A stretch of 64,000 nucleotides of DNA from CAZVVT01 sp964630595 (GCA_964630595.1 CAZVVT010000001.1:124001-188000); one strand, 5' to 3'; shown: positions 53,750 through 63,541, numbered from the stretch's first letter. The notes: a model not told the origin generated them from the letters alone. Made by a program: numbers and translations.

Positions 53750-56361
53750 TGGATGTTGACCCTTCGCAGAGCTTTCTCGACTTTCCCCCGCATCCTCTCG
53801 AAGCCCTTTTCCGTCCCACTTCTGTAGCCATCATCGGTGCCACCGAAAAGCCCTCTAGCGTTGGCTACACCCTGGTCAAAAACCTCCTCCACTTCCCCGG
53901 CACAGTCATCCCCGTCAACCCAAAATACAAAACGGTCCTAGGCCTTCCCTGCCTGCCTCATGTACCCACCGTTGATCTCGCCGTCATTGCCACACCAGCC
54001 GCTACAATCCCTGCCATCCTCGATGAGTGCGGCGCAGCAGGCGTCAAAACCGCGATCATCATCTCCGCCGGATTTAAAGAGCTCGGCGCCCCCGGCCTTG
54101 CCCTCGAAAACCAGGTCGTTGCACGAGCCGCTGCACACAACATCCGTCTCATCGGCCCCAACTGCCTCGGCATCCAAAGCGGCAAGCTCAACGCCACTTT
54201 TGCCGCCTCCACTGCCCTGGAGGGCAACATTGCCTTCATCAGCCAATCTGGTGCGATGTGCACTGCCGTTCTCGATTGGAGTTTAAAAGAGGGCATCGGA
54301 TTTTCCGCCTTCGTCTCCCTCGGTTCTATGGCCGACATCGACTTTGGCGATCTCATCGAATACTTCGGCAACGACCCTCACACCGACAGCATCTTGATCT
54401 ACATGGAAACCATCGGCGACGCTCGCTCGTTTCTCTCCGCTGCGCGCGAAGTGGCCATGACCAAACCGATCATTGTCATCAAGCCTGGTCGCACCGAGGC
54501 TGCAGCCAAAGCGGCTGTTTCGCACACCGGCTCCCTCGCGGGATCGGATGAAGTTTTCGATGCTGCCATGCGCCGCGTCGGCGTTCTACGCGTCGACACC
54601 ATCAACGAACTCTTCGACATGGCGCAACTTGTCGCCAAGCAGCCGCGCCCCAAAGGCCCGCGCCTGACCATCGTCACCAATGCTGGCGGCCCTGCCGTTC
54701 TTGCCTCCGACGCCGCCTGCCTTGCCGGCGCAGAACTCGCCCCTCTCTCCGCACAAACCTTCGACGCTCTCAACTCCTTCCTGCCCAAGGCGTGGAGCCG
54801 CAGCAATCCTATCGACATCCTTGGCGATGCCAGTGCAGAGACTTTCGAACGCACACTCCAGATTGTCGCCGAAGACCCCAACACCGACGGACTTCTCGTC
54901 ATCTTGTCGCCGCAAGATATGACCGATGCGGCAGCCGTTGCGCGCAAACTGGTCAATATCAAAATCCCCGGTAAGCCCATTCTGGCCGCATGGATGGGTG
55001 GTGTGCGCGTGGAAGAGGGTTTCCGCATTCTCGAGCAATCTCCCATCGCTACCTTTGCCTTCCCCGACAGCGCCGCACGCCTCTTCGCACGCCTGTGGGG
55101 GCTTACACGCGATCTCAACGCTCTCTGGGAAACCCCCGACCGCTTTCCCGCTCTCGATCCGGGAAGCAAACCGCAAACGGAAATCTTCCTCCAAAAACTT
55201 GGAAACCGCACACTTCTCACTGAAACGGAATCGAAAGAACTGCTCTCCATCTGGGGCATTCCCGTCTGCCCCACCTCGATTGCCCACTCAGCCGAAGAGG
55301 CCGTCATTCTCGCGGAAAAATTTGGCTTCCCTGTCGTACTCAAACTCCACTCACACACGATCACGCACAAGACCGATGTCGGCGGCGTCAAGCTTAACCT
55401 CCGCACGCCCGATGAAGTGCGCACAGCCTATCGTGCGATCAATTCGAGCGAAGGCGTTGCTGTACAGCCCATGGTCACTGGCAAATGTTTCGAACTTATT
55501 CTTGGCAGCACCACCGACCCACAATTTGGCCCCGTGCTTCTCTTTGGTCTCGGCGGTCAATGGGTCGAGATCTTTCATGACAGCGCTCTGGCCCTACCGC
55601 CTCTCCACAGCACCCTCGCGCGCCACCTCATCGAACAAACGCGCATCTCTAAAGCCCTCAAAGGCGCTCGCGGCCAAAAGGGCATCAACCTTCAAGCCCT
55701 CGAAGATATCCTGGTGCGCTTCTCTCACTTCATCCTCGCCCTTCCCGGCCTCGTCGAGTGCGACATCAACCCTCTCATGGCCTCTCCCGATAAACTGATC
55801 GCCGTCGACGCCCGCATCGTACTCAGCAAAGAGCCGCTACCTATCCCCGCCCTGCGCCCCTATCCCTACTCCTACATCACTCGGCACCCTACGCTTCCTA
55901 TCGACATACGGCCCATCCGTCCCGAAGACGAAACAGCCCTCACACAGTTCCACAAAGCCCTTTCTGAAGACAGCGTCAAAAAACGCTACCTCGCCTCCTT
56001 CGCTCTTGATGACCGCATTCGTCACCAACGACTTGTGCGCATCTGTACTTCGGACTTCGACAAAAATATTACTTTTGTTGCGGAAAGCGGCTCTCAAATC
56101 ATTGCCATCGCTCGCCTTTCTCGCCTTCCCGGCACTGCTACAGCCGTTCTTTCCATGACGGTCCTCGATGCCTTCCAACACAAAGGCCTCGGCACACTAC
56201 TCCTCAATCACCTTCTCACCATCGGCAAAATCGAAGGCCTCCACACTATCATCGCTGCTGTCTCCAAAAACAACACCGACATGCTCCATCTTCTTCAAAA
56301 GCTCGAATTCACCATCGAGCCCACTGAGCAGGCTGTGGTGCAAGCACGAAAGTCGCTTTAA
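53746..56361 (+). CDS. acyl-CoA synthetase (NDP-forming) fused to a GNAT acetyltransferase (Pat/ACD-like)
   Basis: 871 residues in the order CoA-binding (LFRPTSVAIIGATEKPSSVGYTLVKNLL), ligase CoA domains (NCLGIQSG and IVTNAGGPAVLASDAA), ATP-grasp (from about 475, LLTETESKELLSIWGIPV) and C-terminal GNAT acetyltransferase (from about 720, DIRPIRPEDETALTQFH). This is the layout of protein acetyltransferase Pat/YfiQ. Unlike E. coli YfiQ, the phosphorylatable His of ADP-forming acetyl-CoA synthetases is kept (His near 260 in SHTGSLAGSD), so it may also run the acetate-CoA reaction. No known pathway partner lies nearby. Confidence 0.85.
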   Translation: MMDVDPSQSFLDFPPHPLEALFRPTSVAIIGATEKPSSVGYTLVKNLLHFPGTVIPVNPKYKTVLGLPCLPHVPTVDLAVIATPAATIPAILDECGAAGVKTAIIISAGFKELGAPGLALENQVVARAAAHNIRLIGPNCLGIQSGKLNATFAASTALEGNIAFISQSGAMCTAVLDWSLKEGIGFSAFVSLGSMADIDFGDLIEYFGNDPHTDSILIYMETIGDARSFLSAAREVAMTKPIIVIKPGRTEAAAKAAVSHTGSLAGSDEVFDAAMRRVGVLRVDTINELFDMAQLVAKQPRPKGPRLTIVTNAGGPAVLASDAACLAGAELAPLSAQTFDALNSFLPKAWSRSNPIDILGDASAETFERTLQIVAEDPNTDGLLVILSPQDMTDAAAVARKLVNIKIPGKPILAAWMGGVRVEEGFRILEQSPIATFAFPDSAARLFARLWGLTRDLNALWETPDRFPALDPGSKPQTEIFLQKLGNRTLLTETESKELLSIWGIPVCPTSIAHSAEEAVILAEKFGFPVVLKLHSHTITHKTDVGGVKLNLRTPDEVRTAYRAINSSEGVAVQPMVTGKCFELILGSTTDPQFGPVLLFGLGGQWVEIFHDSALALPPLHSTLARHLIEQTRISKALKGARGQKGINLQALEDILVRFSHFILALPGLVECDINPLMASPDKLIAVDARIVLSKEPLPIPALRPYPYSYITRHPTLPIDIRPIRPEDETALTQFHKALSEDSVKKRYLASFALDDRIRHQRLVRICTSDFDKNITFVAESGSQIIAIARLSRLPGTATAVLSMTVLDAFQHKGLGTLLLNHLLTIGKIEGLHTIIAAVSKNNTDMLHLLQKLEFTIEPTEQAVVQARKSL

Positions 56362-56418
56362 CCAGAAATCGGCAAGACTATCCCGCCTCGATTTCGACTG
56401 CCCCAAGCCCTTTCCATG

Positions 56419-56439
56419 AGGCTCGTATGATCCGAGCCT
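56419..56439 (+). terminator. weak hairpin after the Pat/ACD-like gene
   Basis: AGGCTCG (56419-56425) pairs with CGAGCCT (56433-56439), 7-base loop, no clear T run. The flanking 113 bases between the convergent genes hold nothing else I can identify. Confidence 0.35.
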
Positions 56440-56474
56440 TCCACTATTGACTAGCTCAGCGTTCGTTATCCATT

Positions 56475-57428
56475 TTACTTTCTTGTTACTTCAATTTTCG
56501 CCCTATCAATCTCGGCTAAAAACCCCTCAACGGTATTGAGAAAGGCTGGTTTCTCTTCTAAATGAGCCATATGAGAACTTTTTTCAAAGATCTTCAAGCG
56601 AACAAAGCCCGGAATTTGACGAGCAATTTTTTGCATCGATTCCGGAGTTGCTTCATCATACCGTCCACACGTAATCAAAGTAGCCGTATAGATCTTGCAC
56701 AGATCACTCACTCGGGAATACGCGGCTAAACTTCCCGTCACCGTAAACTCGCTAGGACCCCACATCGAATGATAAATTGATGTGTTTAGTTGATTGAGAG
56801 AATCCATAAGCTCTTGAGGCCAGACTTCCATGCGACATAAAAAATTTTGATAAAACAAATGGCAAGCCGCTTGGTATTGTTTATTATCAAAAGTCTTGCA
56901 CTTTTCATTTTCTATAATGTTGAAAAGGGTTTCTTCCGGCAATTTTTGCATGAGACGTTTAGAATCCTCAACCCATAAAGATGTGCTTACAAGAGGGCTT
57001 GCCAATATTAGACCTTTAACCTTCGCTGGAAATTTGAGCGCATACTCAATCGCACATGCTCCTCCCCAGGAATGCCCAAGGAGATAGAATTGCTCCAAAC
57101 CCAAGTGATCAATTACGGCATCTAAATCATCAACAAATTTTTGAGTTGTCCATGTGATTTCTTGATCTGCAGACAGCGTAGAGCGACCGCATCCAAGCTG
57201 GTCGTAAAAAATGACAGATCTCTTGAGTTCAGCAAGAGGCGTCAAATAATTATGCGGTATTCCAGGACCCCCATGAAGAATAACAATAGGCGTTTTTTCA
57301 TTACGCTCACCAGCGATCTTGTACCAGATTGTCCCTCCTGAAACTTCTATTAAACCTTCGTCCTCACTAAAAACCTTTGTCATAATTAAAATGCTCAGTA
57401 ACAATAACTTAAATTTTTGAATTCGCAT
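56475..57428 (-). CDS. exported alpha/beta hydrolase (proline iminopeptidase-like)
   Basis: 317 residues with a signal peptide (MRIQKFKLLLLSILIMTKVFS). Oxyanion motif HGGPG at 52-56, nucleophile Ser120 in GHSWGG, acid near GRYDEATP and His near 286 (SSHMAHLEEKP). HGGPG with GxSxGG is the proline iminopeptidase/tricorn-factor pattern, so it may clip N-terminal residues from peptides. Clearly AT-rich next to a GC-rich neighbour, a sign of horizontal transfer. Confidence 0.85.
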   Translation of the reverse strand: MRIQKFKLLLLSILIMTKVFSEDEGLIEVSGGTIWYKIAGERNEKTPIVILHGGPGIPHNYLTPLAELKRSVIFYDQLGCGRSTLSADQEITWTTQKFVDDLDAVIDHLGLEQFYLLGHSWGGACAIEYALKFPAKVKGLILASPLVSTSLWVEDSKRLMQKLPEETLFNIIENEKCKTFDNKQYQAACHLFYQNFLCRMEVWPQELMDSLNQLNTSIYHSMWGPSEFTVTGSLAAYSRVSDLCKIYTATLITCGRYDEATPESMQKIARQIPGFVRLKIFEKSSHMAHLEEKPAFLNTVEGFLAEIDRAKIEVTRK

Positions 57429-57639
57429 AGTTGACTTTGCCCCTTTTTAAAGCCAAATTGATCGAAAAATTTGGATGAATTTTCTTTTTCTTCGACAATG
57501 TTCAAATGCTCGCAACCTATCCGTGAACATTTGTATGCTGAGCTCCCGGCGAGGGCGGATCGAATATGCTCGATACTGAACCAAATCTCTAGGAAAACGC
57601 GTTATCTCCACACATTATTCGATCGATTACGAATTTCGG
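57429..57639. other. AT-rich intergenic stretch
   Basis: No recognised gene. A plus-strand frame from 57471 stays open for 77 codons into the end of the downstream gene and matches nothing I know. Likely the junction of the AT-rich hydrolase gene with the accessory cassette. Confidence 0.4.
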
Positions 57640-60096
57640 TCAAATCGCAGTCGCAATGGCATGCAGAAGCTGCATCATATCTCTTGTCTGCTCGCGCACG
57701 CTAGCGCTGGAGGAATCGGACCTGTGGCAGCTTGAGTGGTGAGTGCGAATGCGGTCACAAATCGCTTTTGCTTCTGGCGCAGCTGCAATCGTCGTGATTT
57801 GAGACAGCACCTCACCTACCGGGTCGTAACTTGTTTGTTCACCAAGGCGCATGCGCACAACCTCATAAGCGCGCAAAAGACCGAGGAGAATCTTGGGATT
57901 GTGCCCTGATTTGTGCTCGATTTCTCCTGCAGCAGAGCGGCTTAATGTGAAGAATCTATCCGGAGATAGAATAGCATCTTCTAAAATCGCTGCCTGCTTT
58001 TTCAACACTTTCAAAGGCACCGGTGTAGCCCCTTCACGTCGGTGATGTTGGGCAATTTCATCTACGCATTGATCCAATTCGGCCAAAGAAAGAGCCATTG
58101 ATTCTCGGTATATAATCATGCTCTCCTCATGCCAACATTTACCAATGCGCTCTGCTCGGTGGCCTACAAAGGCAATGCTGTCTTCAATTTTTTCTTCCAC
58201 GCACTTTTGAAGACGCTGAACTTCCCTTTGCAGTGTCGCCAGATCGCGAAGCGTTGTAGCAAAGCCAGTGATCACATCTTCTTTGAGCCTCTGCACTTGA
58301 GATTGTACTCTCTGTAACTGGTTGTGCAGCATTTGTATTCCCTCGTTAAACAACGCCTGAAACTCATTCTCGCCTTCGTCAGCACAGAAGAAGCTCACCA
58401 TCGAGAATGCTGCAAGAACAAAGGCGCCCACTCCTGGAATCGTAGCTGCTCCAGCTTGAGCTGCCGTCATTAAGGCCGAACCCACCTGATACACGGAAAA
58501 TGCTCTCTGCGCAAAATCGACCGCTCGAGCCACATCGCCACCACAATCCGCTCCAATACGCCCCAAAGCGGTTGTCGCCGACTGCCACGCTTTTCCCTCC
58601 TCCCCGTCTCGACTCAATGAGATCTCGCGTCGTGCATTGAGCTCGCTCATCAATTCATGAATTTCTTTCAGCGCAGCATACGCCTGTGAGCGCATAACTT
58701 CTCGCGGAACCGATGGTTTCACATCCTCAACAAATCGCTTAGGCTCTTCTTTAGTATAAAGAAACGCTGAACTCGCCTCTTCCATTACTTTTTCCAACAA
58801 ATGAGGAGAGCCGTCTCCAGCGGACACAGAAGCTGTGGCTGCTTCCGCAAGAACCATGCCGCCACAGGCTGCGGTAATATTTCTTACATGTTGAAGAGGA
58901 AATTCGTACGTTGAAAACTCTATTATTTTTGGTTCGATACCAGGCACCCTGAAATCGAGTTCCGGACAACGCGCTGCCTTTGTCTCAACAAGCCTCATTC
59001 CGTAGCGCTTTCGAAGAACCATCTCAAGGGTTGGGTTTTGAAATCTCGTCGAGACATACACACGATCAGCTCTCACTGTTCCTGAGAATCGCGCGATATC
59101 TCCAACCAACCGTTGCAAGACAAGGTCCTTACTAGGGTTAGCGAAACCATCCACATAACAATGCAAGACTCTACATCCTTGGTCAAACTCCAATCGATAG
59201 CTCTTTTTTAGTAAAATAGGGGTCTCAGCTGCCCTCCAAAAATCTGAGCTCGCCCATGTAATAGGTAGCGGCCTAGAAACGGATAGAACTCTTTGCAAAG
59301 CTCTAAAAAAGACAACACCTACTCCAAAGCCGAAATACCCGTCGACAGCACGCCTTGTGCGCTCTTGAGGAATGCCATAGCCGGACTTTAGTTTTTCAGC
59401 GATAAAATCTCGTCCATCGCAGTAATGCCGCGCGACTGCACTCAAGCCTACCTTTTCTGCGAGCCATCCCAAGGCCCTCATACCAACAGCTGCGGCTTTT
59501 GCCGCTGTTGGCCAGGCCTGCATCGCGTGATCCAGTCCGTAACCAATAGCATCACCAGGCGCATGCAGAATAACACCCCCTGCTACCAATGCCTGCACAG
59601 GCTTGTGCTTTTCTGCATGGAGGCCAGTCTCTCGGGGTTTTCTCAACTCTTCTGCAGCACAAAGACTGCCCAAAAACGCAGAACCCATACCCTCCATCAT
59701 TTTTCCCAGCAAATGGGGAGTGGAAGCTTTCGGCATCGCCTCGGATTCTCTTAGAGATGAAACGGGAAGGCGAAAAAATGTATTGACGGAGGGCGCCACT
59801 GCAACGCGAGAAGCCAAAGCAACAGCTGCCTTCAATGGAACCTGGCTGCTTTCTATTTCTACAAAAATCTCTTTTGCGCGATGCAAGAAGGATGCATCTG
59901 TGGGAAGATCGCGCGCTGCCGCACGAAGCTGGGACATCCCAAGCCCGAACAGCATGCGCCCTACTGCTTCCCCTGAGGCCGCCTCCAGCCCCCTTTGCTT
60001 TTCCCCTAGGAAACGGTCGATGGGACTACCCATTTCTACGCCGGGATCAAAGGGTATATCTAGCCCCTCCGAACGAGGCAACGGCCTAACACTCAC
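57640..60096 (-). CDS. large helical protein C2 of the accessory cassette
   Basis: 818 residues, no signal peptide; GTG start at 60096 in a GTGA overlap with C1. The N-terminal half is Ala-rich helix with two copies of a motif (TPHLLGKMMEGMGSAFL at 126-142; SPHLLEKVMEEASSAFL at 430-446). The C-terminal part (about 500-710) has a helix run with a hydrophobic hairpin (IPGVGAFVLAAFSMVSFF, 553-570), then long coiled coils and an REGATPVPLKVLKK block. That part is homologous to the N-terminal part of C1. Function unknown; the hairpin plus helical bundle resembles alpha-helical pore formers, which is weak inference. Confidence 0.6.
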   Translation of the reverse strand: MSVRPLPRSEGLDIPFDPGVEMGSPIDRFLGEKQRGLEAASGEAVGRMLFGLGMSQLRAAARDLPTDASFLHRAKEIFVEIESSQVPLKAAVALASRVAVAPSVNTFFRLPVSSLRESEAMPKASTPHLLGKMMEGMGSAFLGSLCAAEELRKPRETGLHAEKHKPVQALVAGGVILHAPGDAIGYGLDHAMQAWPTAAKAAAVGMRALGWLAEKVGLSAVARHYCDGRDFIAEKLKSGYGIPQERTRRAVDGYFGFGVGVVFFRALQRVLSVSRPLPITWASSDFWRAAETPILLKKSYRLEFDQGCRVLHCYVDGFANPSKDLVLQRLVGDIARFSGTVRADRVYVSTRFQNPTLEMVLRKRYGMRLVETKAARCPELDFRVPGIEPKIIEFSTYEFPLQHVRNITAACGGMVLAEAATASVSAGDGSPHLLEKVMEEASSAFLYTKEEPKRFVEDVKPSVPREVMRSQAYAALKEIHELMSELNARREISLSRDGEEGKAWQSATTALGRIGADCGGDVARAVDFAQRAFSVYQVGSALMTAAQAGAATIPGVGAFVLAAFSMVSFFCADEGENEFQALFNEGIQMLHNQLQRVQSQVQRLKEDVITGFATTLRDLATLQREVQRLQKCVEEKIEDSIAFVGHRAERIGKCWHEESMIIYRESMALSLAELDQCVDEIAQHHRREGATPVPLKVLKKQAAILEDAILSPDRFFTLSRSAAGEIEHKSGHNPKILLGLLRAYEVVRMRLGEQTSYDPVGEVLSQITTIAAAPEAKAICDRIRTHHSSCHRSDSSSASVREQTRDMMQLLHAIATAI

Positions 60097-62648
60097 GTGG
60101 AGGCAGCTCCAGCACCAACACCTACTCGCACCGCCACGGCTCGTATCATACGATTCAAGCTATCCAGACTATCCTTTACTTCATCGCGAAATTCGTAAAA
60201 CTCGCGTTTGAGCTTGTCTAGCTCTGTTGCGGCTCGAGCAGAATCCACTTCTGCTGTGATCGCTGGCCGAATAACATCAAGCAATCGCACCATTTCGATA
60301 TGCTCAAGCGTCTCATGCACCGAATCAAGAGGCCTTTTCAGTGTAGTGTCAGAAGATATAGCCATAGAGCCCGCTGCTGCACCACCACCAATAGTTTGAG
60401 CAGTGGAAGGCAGCGGCACGAGAATCGCCTCTGTGATACATGCATCTCTATTTAGAATCTCACGTGGATACGTGAGGGGACTTTTCCCTTGTAGTTTTTT
60501 TAGAGCTATCATTGCTGCACAGGCTTTTTTGTAGTTGTCTGTGGCAACTGCATAGCGACTGGCAATGGCGGTGGCTCCTAAAAGCGCATTGCAGACACCG
60601 TCTCGCAGTGCCGCAAAGCGCTCCGCTAACTTTGCATCCAAAGCTGTTTTCTGTGCAGCCGTTGCCGATTCCGTCACTCTCTCGATGACTCGTTCACCAA
60701 AAGAATCGCTCATGCGCACGCGCATGTCTTCAACACTTAGGTGGCACGACATCTGGGTTACGCCGATTGGGCATGTTGCTGAACCGAAAGGCAGGCAATA
60801 ATCAACCTCTGCAAGCTTCACGACTCCAGAATCTTGTCGATTGATACTGATTACGACTGTTATCGGAAGACCAATATCAACACTCACCGCATCGCCCTTC
60901 AATGCCACCAAGCCTCGAGCACCTCCTGCATCTTTTCTCACAACTCCAGCAACTTCTTTCCGTACTGAGATCTCACAACAAATCGCTCCTAAACCATACC
61001 TTTCAGCAGCCAGCCCAAGACGCATAGCCTGGCAGTCTAGCCTGGATAACTCTTCGCTCGTGAACTCATAAGGAATCATTGCGGGAACTGCAAATTCCTC
61101 ACGACTTCTTCTCGGTCTCCCATAAACCCAATTGCAAATAGGAGTTGTTATAGCAAATGGCTGGCACCTGTCTACAAGCGTTATGGGAGAAAACTCGAGC
61201 TCTCTTAACAACGCAGCTTCCGCGGAAGATTTGTGTTCTCTAATACGCGCTGTTAATTGCGCTAAGACTTCCTCTTTAGAGCGAGAAACTTGCTCAGGAG
61301 TCCTTGGAAGGGCTTTTTTACGATGATAGGGACTTTTGTCGCCCCACTCTCCCCATTTATCCCACACGAGCGGCTCTTCATAAACAGCAAGGCCTTCGCG
61401 CAACAACTGCTCACGATGAGCATAAATATCTCGTTCCATCTCGTAGATGCACTTGCTCGAAGCTGTACGGACAACCTCCTCTACTACGGCATAAGCAGAA
61501 GTGACCTTTTCTTGCAGTGCGGTCTCGAGGCCGGCCCTCGAAGCAAGCGCTCTACTGACGCGCTCTGTTGCCTCAACGCGCTGCCGAATCTGACTCAGAA
61601 TTTCTCCCTCTTTATCCCAAGTCACTCCCGCCTTGTGCAGCAAATCACGCACAATCAAATAACTGGGCAGGATATTTTCAGCCCACTGCATGTTAATAAG
61701 GTTGCCTACATCTTTGGGATCCAGCCCTTCAGGGCAAAGAGCAGCGAGAAGGCCGACTAATGCGCAAGGATCACTTTTTTCGCATACAACAACCAACTTT
61801 TCTCCCAAAACCTCAGCCCATGCTTTTCCTGTAAGTCGATCTTGCAAAACCGGCCTGAGAATATTGAGCTCAAGACAGCGCGCCCATTTTTTCAATGTAT
61901 CTACTGGAACCGGACGAGCTCCCTCCCGTGGAACATGCAGCTCAATATCCTGCAAAGTTTGGGTCAGCGGCCTGGTAGCAATCTCTTCTAGAACGTCCCC
62001 AATAGCAGCACCTACTCCTCTAATCTCTTCAATGGTTTGCTGCGTACTACGAACGGAATACGCCCCCAGATCGTCTAACCGCGCCATCGTACGACCATGC
62101 GCTAGCTCTACATAACTGCGCATGGCGGCCAATTGCCGCCAGGTCTCCTCAAAGCCGCGGCGCACTTCTCCACGTAGATCTACAATCTCTCTATGGAGCT
62201 GATCAATCTGCCTACTGAGGGCCTGAAAGCACTCCATCACCGCCCCCGCAAAATCGCCCCCGCTCTCCTCTTGACCGAAAAAACTCGCCATAGAGAGAAA
62301 GCCCATAGCGAACGAAGCCATAGAACTCCCCGAAGCCGTCCCTCTTACGAGCTCGTTAGAAAGTCCCTCATAGGCCTTCCACGTAACGATTGCTCGCTGA
62401 CTAAAGTCAGCAAAACGAGCCATATCCCTGCTGCCAAGGTCTCTTGCAATTGTAGTCAATGACGAAGCGCTGCTCTCCCAAGCCGCAAACTTCCTCTCCC
62501 GCGCCTCGACCCCAAGCCTGTACAATTCCCCTTCATTCAATCCTTTTAACGCAGCACGAATCTCTATCATTAAAGCTTCCGCTCTTGCTTCAGAAGAAGT
62601 TGCAGGTGGTGTAGATAACGAAGAAGCGCGAGCTACTGGAGCCGCCAT
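60093..62648 (-). CDS. large helical protein C1 of the accessory cassette
   Basis: 851 residues, no signal peptide; GAGGG precedes the ATG. Residues 50-260 match the C-terminal module of C2: AAWESSASSLTTIARDLGS, a hydrophobic stretch (MASFAMGFLSMASFFGQEE, 110-128), coiled coil (QLHREIVDLRGEVRRGFEETW) and REGARPVPVDTLKKW. The following 590 residues include a helical middle part and a more beta-rich stretch with Cys pairs (about 530-650: LVDRCQPF, ICCEISVRKEV, VDYCLPFG), then a C-terminal helix. I recognise no family. Confidence 0.6.
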   Translation of the reverse strand: MAAPVARASSLSTPPATSSEARAEALMIEIRAALKGLNEGELYRLGVEARERKFAAWESSASSLTTIARDLGSRDMARFADFSQRAIVTWKAYEGLSNELVRGTASGSSMASFAMGFLSMASFFGQEESGGDFAGAVMECFQALSRQIDQLHREIVDLRGEVRRGFEETWRQLAAMRSYVELAHGRTMARLDDLGAYSVRSTQQTIEEIRGVGAAIGDVLEEIATRPLTQTLQDIELHVPREGARPVPVDTLKKWARCLELNILRPVLQDRLTGKAWAEVLGEKLVVVCEKSDPCALVGLLAALCPEGLDPKDVGNLINMQWAENILPSYLIVRDLLHKAGVTWDKEGEILSQIRQRVEATERVSRALASRAGLETALQEKVTSAYAVVEEVVRTASSKCIYEMERDIYAHREQLLREGLAVYEEPLVWDKWGEWGDKSPYHRKKALPRTPEQVSRSKEEVLAQLTARIREHKSSAEAALLRELEFSPITLVDRCQPFAITTPICNWVYGRPRRSREEFAVPAMIPYEFTSEELSRLDCQAMRLGLAAERYGLGAICCEISVRKEVAGVVRKDAGGARGLVALKGDAVSVDIGLPITVVISINRQDSGVVKLAEVDYCLPFGSATCPIGVTQMSCHLSVEDMRVRMSDSFGERVIERVTESATAAQKTALDAKLAERFAALRDGVCNALLGATAIASRYAVATDNYKKACAAMIALKKLQGKSPLTYPREILNRDACITEAILVPLPSTAQTIGGGAAAGSMAISSDTTLKRPLDSVHETLEHIEMVRLLDVIRPAITAEVDSARAATELDKLKREFYEFRDEVKDSLDSLNRMIRAVAVRVGVGAGAAST

Positions 62649-62712
62649 AAAAACCCTCGGATGAGAAATGTTGCTCCGAAATTATCTGCGGACAGCAATT
62701 AAATTGCCGCTC

Positions 62713-63420
62713 CTAAGTATCGAGGGTCATAGTTGCAAAAAGCTCTGCCAGAATTTTTTGACGTTCCACATATTCAGCAATTTCAGCTTTAGTGCCTGGC
62801 AAGACGGAGAAGAAAAGACGGCTTCCTATCATTTTTGGTTCGGAATGAACAGCTCCCTTATCATCATCCGACACCCTAAAAAAAGCGCCTTCACCTTTTT
62901 CCCCTGTAACAGGGGGATCTGTTAACAGGTGCGCGAGAACTTCTCGATGATTGGCTGATTCTTTAAAAACCGCCCTCATTTCAGTGGGCAAGCGATAAAA
63001 GAGAGTGGGACTTCCTATTAATGCTGCAGCAAACTTGAGGGATGACCCTGTGTAATAAATTCCATCTATATGCCATCTGGGGGTGTCAAATAAATCGCTA
63101 GCAGTAGATGCGCGGACAGTAACCCAAGCGGTTTCTTTTCCCGATGCCTTAATGACCTCTATAGCAATGCGGTGGATAAGTTCGGCAATTTTTTCAGCGT
63201 CTCCAGCTCCCACTTTACATAAGAATACGGGTAACTCTTCTGTTAGCAAGGCAATGTCTTGGACATTCTCGTAGGCATCATCTTCGTGAACAGAAAAGCT
63301 TTCGAGAGCCGCTTTTTCCTCTTCTGTCATGCGGAGATCAATAAAACCAAAGCCATTATTCGCATCAAGAGATGCAACAATCTGCTGCATTTCTACTAAA
63401 TAAGACGAAATAGCTGCCAT
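62713..63420 (-). CDS. possible cupin-fold/2OG-oxygenase-like protein
   Basis: 235 residues. HIDG in DTPRWHIDGIYYTGSSLKFAAALIG gives an HxD pair after a strand, and a later His (GAVHSEPKMIGSRLFFSVLPG) with Arg 9 residues on completes the HxD...H...R order of Fe(II)/2-oxoglutarate enzymes and the related DUF1826. The fit is by motif only. It lies 64 bases upstream of C1 on the same strand, so it may belong to the cassette. Confidence 0.4.
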   Translation of the reverse strand: MAAISSYLVEMQQIVASLDANNGFGFIDLRMTEEEKAALESFSVHEDDAYENVQDIALLTEELPVFLCKVGAGDAEKIAELIHRIAIEVIKASGKETAWVTVRASTASDLFDTPRWHIDGIYYTGSSLKFAAALIGSPTLFYRLPTEMRAVFKESANHREVLAHLLTDPPVTGEKGEGAFFRVSDDDKGAVHSEPKMIGSRLFFSVLPGTKAEIAEYVERQKILAELFATMTLDT

Positions 63421-63541
63421 AACGCAAAGAATGTTATGCCATTTTTGGTAAAAACAACAGCTCTAGAAGAGAGGCAAGGCCATCACAATTCACGCGCTAT
63501 TTCGGACAAAAAATCCGTTTTAAGGAATGGGTTCTATTATT

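Noticed and set aside
54399..55424. 341-codon open frame antisense to the Pat/ACD-like gene
   Set aside because: Arg/Ser-rich translation mirrors the codon usage of the sense gene; no ribosome site or homology.
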